From assembly GCA_002887195.1 (NCBI GenBank), contig PJAB01000013.1:1-64000 (forward strand): 64,000 bases of DNA. Direction: 5' to 3'. The position numbers were made by a program, and so were the translations under genes. Below, in pieces: positions 57,819 to 64,000 of the stretch. How positions within the stretch are numbered: position 1 is the stretch's first letter; the number at the start of each line of letters is the position of its first letter. This DNA is from Chrysochromulina parva. Taxonomy: Eukaryota; Haptophyta; Prymnesiales; Chrysochromulinaceae. The notes under the pieces are model-generated. The model did not search any database and was not told the DNA's origin. It saw nothing but the letters and a program-made list of their open reading frames with translations.

Positions 57819-60800
57819 TCAGCTCACACTTAACAGCCGCATGCTCGCGGTTCCTTTGCCCAAAGGAGAGGCCACACCCCCCGAAGAGCTCGACGAAGAG
57901 CCGCCTCCCGAGCCGCAATACTCGGCCACGAAGTAGCGCAGCGAGAGCGCTAGTAGGTCGCGATCCGTGACGCTCTGGCAGGTGAGGCGCAACACCTCCA
58001 TCGCCCCCGTCGCGCCGTCCGGCTCGTCATCTTGCGTCTGCGGGACACGCAGCTGGATCTTATGGGAGCCCCAACCCTCAAGGGTCACGGACACAGTCTC
58101 GGCGTATTCCCAGCTGCCGCGCTTGTTCATAAAGCCTGCCTTGAGGCTGAGTTGCGAGCGTGTGAGGATGAGGGTGCACTCCTCTCGGCCCTCGCCGTCG
58201 GCGTCGTCGACGAGGACGACAAACTCGGCCACGCCGCGTACGCAGATCCGATGGAGCTTGGCCTCTATGTGATCGGGCAGTCGCACTTCGTCAGGGGCTC
58301 GCACGGTCGTCGTGGTCGTGCCGTACACGTGGTCGCCGTCGTCGTTCTCGTCGTCATTGCCGCCGCCGCGGTCGCCGCCGAAGACCGAGCCCTCCCCGTC
58401 AGAGGACGCATCCGAATCCATCTCATCTTGCCGGCTTCGGCGGGAGGTCTCCCTGGCCGACAAGCCACCAGCGCCGCCCCTTGCAGGCGGCTGTCGGCCG
58501 ACCTCAGGTACCTTCCTAATTTGGTACGGCACCGCGACGACGACCAGTCCACATCCAAAGTCATCTGCGGTGGGCGAGTAATTCGGCCCTTGGGCATATG
58601 GGATGAGAGAGCGGCCGCCGGTGCGGGCGATGCGGAACCACGTGTACTCGACGCCGTCGGCATACATGGTCCTGGCAGTCGTGGCCATCAGAATGTCTTC
58701 GAGGGTGGGAGCGCGAGTGAGCGGCCGCCGGATGCCCTCGCCTTTCATTTGAAGGAGGCTCCCGCCGCGGCCGGCGCTTCCGTGGCTCTGCCGTGGCGAG
58801 TCCGAGACCGAGACGGTCGCATTAGACTTCATCGAGACCTCCAAGGTGATCACGTCCAGCAACAGCGGCGGCGGTGAGCATCCTGTGGGCGGCCACTCGC
58901 GCAGGTAGCCGCGTAGCGTCAAGATGAGCACGTCGCGCGAGCGCGTGTTCGGGCACTTGATGAGGTATGAGCGGCGCTCGCTCATGACGAGCTCCATCAC
59001 CTCGCCGTTGGCGTCCTCCCCCGCCCCGCCAGCCGTCGGCTGCCCGCCTGCGCCAGCCGCCGACGGCCTCGACGGCGCCGCGCCACCCGAGGTCTTGAGG
59101 TCACCCGAGATCGCCCGAGATCGCCCGAGATCGCCCGAGGTCTTGAGGTCACCCGAGGCGAGCACCTTCTGCAGCTCGGCGCCCTTGAGGGCCAACGCGG
59201 CCGCAGCAGTGTGAACCGAGAGCGGCTTGGAGACGGCGCGGGTGAGCCCCACGGAGTTCTTGTAAGCGAGCTGCAGCGTGCGCGTCGAGCCATCAAGCCG
59301 CACGGTCACCTTGGGCAAGTTCTTCTTGGGCTCGGAACTGCTCGAGTGCCCTCCGCGGTGCATGGGCGGCTCGCCCCGCTTCCTCTGGTGCACGGAGAGC
59401 AGCACGGCTTCAAAGGTTGCCTTGCCCGCGGACACGTGCGACTCGACGGTATCGCGAAGGCTCGGATGCACTTGCACATAACCCCCGCTCACTGCCCGCC
59501 CAGCCTCTATCCCAGCGCCCGCGTCCGCGCCGCCGCTGGCAGAAGACGCGCCAGCTCCTCCGCGGCCGCCGGCGCCCTTCTTCGCGCCCACGTCCTGCTC
59601 TTCGGCGCTCACCGAAAGGAAGCAGCCGACATCCTCGACTGTGCACGTATAGCTCAGGGCGCTCTCGGGGGTGCTCGACGCGCCGCCCGCGGGGGCGCTC
59701 GACGGGCGCCGCACAGAGCCCACGGAGCGCTGCATAAGGTCCTTTGCCTGGACGCGGCTGCGCTTGATGACCTCTCCGCGATCTGCGGCGCTGCGATGGC
59801 GGCGCCACACGACCCATTGCACCGCCTCCGCGCGCTTTGTTGCAAGGCAGTCGCCCACGCGGAAGCAGTCCGTGTTGATCGTCGCACGCAGCGACGCTCC
59901 CGTGAGCAAATCGCCCTGCAAGGCGATGGATGGCAGCGGGAGCAGCGCGGGCTCTAGCGCGACGTTGACATGCTTCTCACCGACGACTGCCTGGAGGAGG
60001 GCGGCGAAGATTCCCTTGCTGCCCTCGCCGCCGCGAGACGGCGCATATCTCGAGATGGGGCGGAGGGACGTGGGTTGCACGCCAAGCGACACTCGCTCTT
60101 CGACCTCGGACACGTGATAGACCTCCCCCGTGTCCAGGTTGCGAACTGTGTCCATGCGTGCCGCCGAGTCGCTGCCGCCCTTGCCACCGGCGCCGCCCTC
60201 GGCGCTGGCGCCGCTGCCAGCCACGTTGGCGATGGCCATCGCGATCTCGGCGTGATCGAAGCGGAGCGTCATCGACGTCACTTGGTAGGTACCAATCTCG
60301 CCGACTCCACCCAAGAAGTCGTCCGGATCGCCGCGCTCGTCAGGATCGTCTTCACACACCCCAAGCTCAATAGCGTAGTCGCCCGCGGAGTGCACATCAA
60401 CCAGCCCACCTTTCTTGAGCACCTTTGTGAAGTTCGCCGCGGTCTTCTGGATGTGTACCCTCCTCTCCTTGGTCATGAACCGGCGGGAGACGCCATTCGC
60501 AGACAGCACGGACCCTTTGATAAGCAGCTGCAAGTCGTCGCCGCCCTGGACGACGAGGCCTGAGTCGGCGAGCGCCCAGTGCAGCAGCACGTGATCCTTC
60601 TCGTTAGTTACTCTTGACTTGGGAGCATACTTGGTCACCAACTTTGCAGCCTTCCGGCACAGCTCGTGTGGTGTGCATACGGGCGCGGGGAGCGAAATGG
60701 GCAGTTCGATCCCATTGATTGACCACGTCGCCGACCAAACAAGGTTTGAGGAGTCCAAATGCGCCGGCAGCTTCATCGGGGCGGGCTTGGCCGCTGCCTT

Positions 60801-60893
60801 GCTGCTGCTCGCAGCGGGTTCTTCTGGCTTCGAGCGATCAACCTTTGGCGGTTTCTCTTTTGGCGGGCGCGCATCGCTGTCGCCCTTTGGCAT
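57819..60893 (-). CDS. Large multidomain protein with A9/AIR9-like segments
   Basis: The protein is 1024 aa. Basic Pro/Lys-rich ends frame several beta-rich segments. NYSPTADDFGCGLVVVAVPY and YTCTVEDVGCFLSVSAEEQD have the pattern (Y.PT..D.G..L.V...P) seen in A9 repeats of plant AIR9 and its protist relatives. YVQVHPSLRDTVESHVSAGK is also typical of sequence between such repeats. PH-like parts are possible (LRFDHAEIAMAIANV; REECTLILTRSQLSLKAGFM). A short tandem repeat (SGDLKTSGDLGRSRAISGDL) lies mid-protein and an acidic DENDDGD stretch near the end. AIR9 is a microtubule-associated protein; a cytoskeletal role here is inferred, not shown. Confidence 0.6.
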   Translation of the reverse strand: MPKGDSDARPPKEKPPKVDRSKPEEPAASSSKAAAKPAPMKLPAHLDSSNLVWSATWSINGIELPISLPAPVCTPHELCRKAAKLVTKYAPKSRVTNEKDHVLLHWALADSGLVVQGGDDLQLLIKGSVLSANGVSRRFMTKERRVHIQKTAANFTKVLKKGGLVDVHSAGDYAIELGVCEDDPDERGDPDDFLGGVGEIGTYQVTSMTLRFDHAEIAMAIANVAGSGASAEGGAGGKGGSDSAARMDTVRNLDTGEVYHVSEVEERVSLGVQPTSLRPISRYAPSRGGEGSKGIFAALLQAVVGEKHVNVALEPALLPLPSIALQGDLLTGASLRATINTDCFRVGDCLATKRAEAVQWVVWRRHRSAADRGEVIKRSRVQAKDLMQRSVGSVRRPSSAPAGGASSTPESALSYTCTVEDVGCFLSVSAEEQDVGAKKGAGGRGGAGASSASGGADAGAGIEAGRAVSGGYVQVHPSLRDTVESHVSAGKATFEAVLLSVHQRKRGEPPMHRGGHSSSSEPKKNLPKVTVRLDGSTRTLQLAYKNSVGLTRAVSKPLSVHTAAAALALKGAELQKVLASGDLKTSGDLGRSRAISGDLKTSGGAAPSRPSAAGAGGQPTAGGAGEDANGEVMELVMSERRSYLIKCPNTRSRDVLILTLRGYLREWPPTGCSPPPLLLDVITLEVSMKSNATVSVSDSPRQSHGSAGRGGSLLQMKGEGIRRPLTRAPTLEDILMATTARTMYADGVEYTWFRIARTGGRSLIPYAQGPNYSPTADDFGCGLVVVAVPYQIRKVPEVGRQPPARGGAGGLSARETSRRSRQDEMDSDASSDGEGSVFGGDRGGGNDDENDDGDHVYGTTTTTVRAPDEVRLPDHIEAKLHRICVRGVAEFVVLVDDADGEGREECTLILTRSQLSLKAGFMNKRGSWEYAETVSVTLEGWGSHKIQLRVPQTQDDEPDGATGAMEVLRLTCQSVTDRDLLALSLRYFVAEYCGSGGGSSSSSSGGVASPLGKGTASMRLLSVS

Positions 60894-61301
60894 CCGCTGG
60901 CGGCGGAGCAGTGGAGCTTGAGAGGGCGGATAGTCTGATGTTCCTTGGGCTTACTTGTTACATGTAACCTTGAGAGTCGCCCCACAAGTCGAGTCGTTTT
61001 CACAGAGCGTTATGTTGAGCGACTCGCAACCCACCTCCAACGATGTGCGTGGGTTCTACAACACGCTTACCCGGTAAAGCGACAGACGCGGCTCGGGGGT
61101 GCAACAGAAGTGAAAAAAGTGGAGCAAAAGCATGTCTTGAGTGTCTTCCAGCATAGCCAACTGAGCTCAGGCACTCGGTAAAAAGACACCGGGGGGAGCC
61201 GGGACACACACGGGCGCGCGGGACACACGGGCGCCGGTTGTCGCGTCTGTCGTGTTAACGTTCACGGGCGCACAAAGGCACACGGTTCGGATGAAAAAGC
61301 A
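60894..61301. other. Divergent gap with fourth copy of the dispersed repeat
   Basis: This gap lies between the A9-like gene (-) and the fusion gene (+). It contains CGGTAAAAAGACACCGG at 61176-61192 followed by GGGACACACACGGG-type sequence as at 55480. CGCACAAAGGCAC (61269) also recurs at 55571. The fusion gene's frame is open through part of it, so the real start could lie farther upstream. Confidence 0.6.
61176..61240 (+). repeat. Dispersed hairpin repeat, fourth copy with tail
   Basis: CGGTAAAAAGACACCGG followed by GGGGAGCCGGGACACACACG repeats the order seen at 55525-55560, about 6 kb away. The lengthy shared tail implies common origin rather than a short chance motif. Confidence 0.8.
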
Positions 61302-64000
61302 ATGTCAGCGTCCTACCGTCACGCGATCATCTTCGATGACAGCCTGCACCCAGCGTGGAGTGTCTCCGCTGCAGGCGGAGCGCAGGTTGACCAACGGCAC
61401 AATCTTAGCGTCAGGGGATCCGGTAGTTTGGCCTCGTGCAGCAGGAGCTTCCGAATGCAGCTCGCTCAGCCGCTCGCGCACGTACGATTGAGGGCGAGGG
61501 CCACCATCCAGGATTCGACTCAGCTTAGCTTGCAATTTTGGGCAAGAGGTGTCACGACGATGGCGCAGTGCCGCAGCTCCAGCGACGGAACCGCACTCGG
61601 ATGGGCGTGCGCCTCGACCATTTGCATTTCGCTCCGCCTCTCATCGGCCCCGGATGCAACGGCAAGATTCGTGCCGTTGTGCACGTTCGGAGGGCCAGCC
61701 GCTACGTCGCAGCAATCGTGGCGCAAGTTTGTCGTGCTCACCTCGGCCTTCGCCTCTGGTCATGGCGGCTTTGACGAGGTCGTGCTACTGGCTGGCGCCG
61801 CGAGTGAGGGCAAGGCGCTCGAGGTGCTCCTGGATGACGTGGTGCTCGTGCGTGCTGGCAAGCCGCCAGTGGTTGCGGCGGCTCAGCCGGCACCGGATCG
61901 ACCGCCAACATTCACGCCAGGGTGGTGTGAGTACATGGCTCCGTGGGACGGCGGCTTCGCGAGTCGCCCTAGCAGCAGCCCCGGCGCTCGATCCGCATCG
62001 AACCGGCCGATTTGTCGCGTGGCCAATGGTGACCATCTGCGCGGCCGGTGGGTGCAGAACTGCCATCCGGACGACATCCGGCGGCCTGACCGGTACGCGT
62101 ACGGCACGTCTCTTCCACGGACGCACGGCCTGTGGGATTACCGCGTGTGCTTCCGCCAGTCGTATGCGGAGCGAGTGCGCTCCCGCCGTGCCCTCAGCTG
62201 GACATGGCAGCCAGAGAGTTGCACGCTGCCCAAGGTGGACGGCGCGCGCTTCTCTCGCTGGCTCGGGCCGCGAGTCCTTCTCTTCTGGGGTGACTCGCTC
62301 AGCACCCAGCACTTTTACGCGCTCGTCCTCCTCCTCGGCTCCTCGGTCGTCTCGTTGCAGGACCGTGAGATGGCGGCCGCCGAGGAGATGGCGGCTGCTT
62401 CGCCGCCGCAGCAGCAGGATCAGCAGGCTCAGCAGGCTCATCATCATCATCATCAGCAGCAGCAGCAGCCTCAGCGGCAGCCTCAGCAGCCTCAGCAGCA
62501 GCAAGCGCCGCAGCACGCGCCGCACGAAGGGCACGCGTGTGATTACGAAGGGCTCGGCAACGAGGGTGGCTCGCTGACTGAGGCGCGCCTGCAGCACGGC
62601 GGCAGGATTATCAAGGTGCTTGGCCACGTGGAGATGGCAGCACAGCTTCAAGACATGGGGCGTGCTTGGTGGCTCCCAGTGTGGAAGGTCGCCGACGTGA
62701 TCGTCTTCAACCCCGTCGGCCACCACCTGCGCACGCTTCCTCAAGCCTTTCGCGCGGGCTGGTATCGGCGCTTCGTCGTGGCCGTCCTGCCGCAACTCGC
62801 GAAGCACACGAAGCCGACGGCGCGACTAATCCTCCGCACAAGTAATGTGGGCCACCATGGGTGCGAGAAGGCCACAGAGCCTCTTGCAAGCCGCGCCGAC
62901 GCGTGGCGCGCGCTCGGCGGCTGGCGGTGGCGCCCCGCCGCACAGACGCCCGCCTACTTCGGTGCGCCACGCGACGGCCCCGATAAGTATGATTGGCGTG
63001 CACCAGCCTTGCAGGAGCATCTGTGGGCGCGACTGGCAGCGTCTTCGCCCCTCGGCGGGCGGCTCGAAGTACTCAACGTGTCACACGTCGATCTTCGAAG
63101 CGATGGGCATGTGGCGGCAGCGATGGCTGACCATTGGGATCCTCAAAAGGCGCGTTTGGCCGCCAAGGACTGCCTACACTACTGCTTCCCCGGCCCAGCG
63201 GACGCGTGGGCGGTGGCGCTGTACACCCTGCTGGTGCACCGCGCACGGAGCCGCTCGGCGCATAGCGGCGCGGCTCGCACACACGCTCGAGAGGCGCGTG
63301 GTAGCTCGGTGGGCCGGCGCTTGCAGCTGGGGCCTGTGGAATCGACAGGCGGGAGCGCTGCTGTGGAATCGACAGGCGGGAGCGCTGCTGTGGAATCGAC
63401 AGGCGGGAGCGCTGCTGTGGAATCGACAGGCGGGAGCACTGCTGTGGAATCGACAGGCGGGAGCACTGCTGTGCACGCCGATAGCCTCGCCCCATGCGAG
63501 CGCCTCATCGCATGCGAGCGAGCCTGGCTTGTATGGAAGGGTCGCCTAGAGTCGGCTGCGGACGACGGCCAGAGGACGCCGGTGCCATGCATGCAGGTGG
63601 ACGCTCCCGAGGCCAGCGCGTGCACGCGGGCTCTTCGCAGCTCTCGCCGTCGTGAGGGCTTGCTCGTGTTCACGCACCTGCCCAAGGCCGGTGGCTCCTC
63701 TTTCGGCGAGCTGCTCGCGCGCGCGCAGCGAAGTAGTCGCTCCTCCCTCGAGCCATGTCGGCTGCTGTGGAATGGCAACGAGCCCGAAACCACCTGCCCG
63801 CGCGTGCGCGAGTGGCTCGCGCACAGGCCCTTTCAGCAGGTCCCATCGCTCCCGCACACGGGCGTGGCGTGGCTGAGTGGACAGAATGTCACATTGGAGA
63901 GCGCGGTGCCCTTCCGCCACTGCGGCTCTCTTTGGGCGCAACATGTGGACTACTCGATGATCGAGCTCATCAAGGAGGTGCATCCCGAGCTTCTCGTGCG
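61302..64000 (+). CDS. CBM-like, PC-esterase/TBL and sulfotransferase fusion (3' end outside window)
   Basis: One frame is open from the ATG at 61302 to the end of the window, at least 899 codons, no stop. Residues 1-190 resemble a carbohydrate-binding beta-sandwich (AIIFDDSLHPAWSVSAAGG, LSLQFWARG, then VLLDDVVLVRAG). The next part follows the TBL/PMR5 PC-esterase plan: CHPDDIRRPDRYAYG, LLFWGDSLSTQHFYAL with the catalytic GDS near residue 330, a Gln/His-rich insert, and DCLHYCFPGPADAW carrying the D-x-x-H pair near residue 623. Such proteins add or remove O-acetyl groups on polysaccharide. A 27-bp repeat links to a sulfotransferase start (LLVFTHLPKAGGSSFGELLA, residue 788 on). No signal peptide is seen; an upstream exon may be missing. 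Confidence 0.82.
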   Translation, partial: MSASYRHAIIFDDSLHPAWSVSAAGGAQVDQRHNLSVRGSGSLASCSRSFRMQLAQPLAHVRLRARATIQDSTQLSLQFWARGVTTMAQCRSSSDGTALGWACASTICISLRLSSAPDATARFVPLCTFGGPAATSQQSWRKFVVLTSAFASGHGGFDEVVLLAGAASEGKALEVLLDDVVLVRAGKPPVVAAAQPAPDRPPTFTPGWCEYMAPWDGGFASRPSSSPGARSASNRPICRVANGDHLRGRWVQNCHPDDIRRPDRYAYGTSLPRTHGLWDYRVCFRQSYAERVRSRRALSWTWQPESCTLPKVDGARFSRWLGPRVLLFWGDSLSTQHFYALVLLLGSSVVSLQDREMAAAEEMAAASPPQQQDQQAQQAHHHHHQQQQQPQRQPQQPQQQQAPQHAPHEGHACDYEGLGNEGGSLTEARLQHGGRIIKVLGHVEMAAQLQDMGRAWWLPVWKVADVIVFNPVGHHLRTLPQAFRAGWYRRFVVAVLPQLAKHTKPTARLILRTSNVGHHGCEKATEPLASRADAWRALGGWRWRPAAQTPAYFGAPRDGPDKYDWRAPALQEHLWARLAASSPLGGRLEVLNVSHVDLRSDGHVAAAMADHWDPQKARLAAKDCLHYCFPGPADAWAVALYTLLVHRARSRSAHSGAARTHAREARGSSVGRRLQLGPVESTGGSAAVESTGGSAAVESTGGSAAVESTGGSTAVESTGGSTAVHADSLAPCERLIACERAWLVWKGRLESAADDGQRTPVPCMQVDAPEASACTRALRSSRRREGLLVFTHLPKAGGSSFGELLARAQRSSRSSLEPCRLLWNGNEPETTCPRVREWLAHRPFQQVPSLPHTGVAWLSGQNVTLESAVPFRHCGSLWAQHVDYSMIELIKEVHPELLV
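63336..63470 (+). repeat. 27-bp coding minisatellite
   Basis: Five units of 27 bases (GTGGAATCGACAGGCGGG, then AGCGCTGCT or AGCACTGCT) encode VESTGGSAA or VESTGGSTA. They form a flexible linker between the esterase-like and sulfotransferase domains. The first three units carry GCT and the last two ACT at the eighth codon. Confidence 0.95.

Noticed and set aside
61785..62807. Minus-strand frame of 340 codons
   Set aside because: Antisense to the TBL-type domain, whose GDS and DxxH motifs identify the plus strand as coding.

Overview
This is nuclear DNA from a eukaryote, most likely a microalga with a red-lineage secondary plastid. A haptophyte (pavlovophyte-like) is my first guess; a pelagophyte or other stramenopile is the alternative. 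Four things point there. The DNA is GC-rich with compact genes, about one per 1.9 kb. The introns are short GT-AG introns (82 to 149 nt) that interrupt only some genes. Two proteins (42917-43555 and 55878-56265) start with a signal peptide followed by a Phe-led transit-like segment, the usual signature of complex plastids. The gene content mixes ATP synthase subunit d (plant/protist type), LOV photoreceptor, nitrile hydratase, peptide amidation and many sulfotransferase genes. There are no bacterial operons or ribosome-binding sites, and I recognise no rRNA, tRNA, CRISPR or autonomous transposon.

Layout. 1-9540: an open-ended membrane protein (-), an ARM-repeat protein, a PDZ protein, a DEAH-box helicase (-, one intron) and ATP synthase subunit d (two introns). 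10190-14730: PRA1 (-), a sterol-type glycosyltransferase, a Nudix-like protein and a membrane-anchored unknown. 15327-26259 (all minus): a fucosyltransferase-like enzyme, a degenerate Nudix protein, a GT34-sulfotransferase fusion, a beta-alpha fused nitrile hydratase and a nucleoside-hydrolase-like protein. 26446-39750: a VOC/glyoxalase membrane protein whose intron is a minisatellite, a double-PHD chromatin reader, a GT31-like enzyme (-), an MYCBP-like protein, a TPR-PhyH dioxygenase (-), a Rab-GDI-like protein with a signal peptide (-) and a PH-like protein. 40496-46301: two inverted coiled-coil paralogues, a small unknown, a plastid DUF1279-like membrane protein (-), a sulfotransferase (-) and a GT8 enzyme (-). 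47287-64000: a PAS/LOV-zinc finger-AGC kinase, a METTL21-like methyltransferase (-), bifunctional PAM (-), a small plastid-targeted Lys-rich protein, a large A9/AIR9-like protein (-) and an unfinished CBM-esterase-sulfotransferase fusion.

Two genes, 1-1390 (-) and 61302-64000 (+), run off the window. I found them by reading frames that have no stop inside the window.

How the genes relate. Six genes (15327, 19028, 31983, 43861, 45045, 61302) make or modify glycans, and three of them carry sulfotransferase domains, which suits an organism making sulfated polysaccharide or scales. PRA1 and a GDI-like protein both belong to the Rab cycle. Ten adjacent pairs are head-to-head, most with short gaps, which suggests shared bidirectional promoters. 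The most unusual items are the LOV kinase, the two sulfotransferase fusions, the signal-bearing GDI-like protein, the plastid H1-like protein, an intron apparently built from duplicated flanking exon sequence, and a dispersed hairpin-forming repeat.
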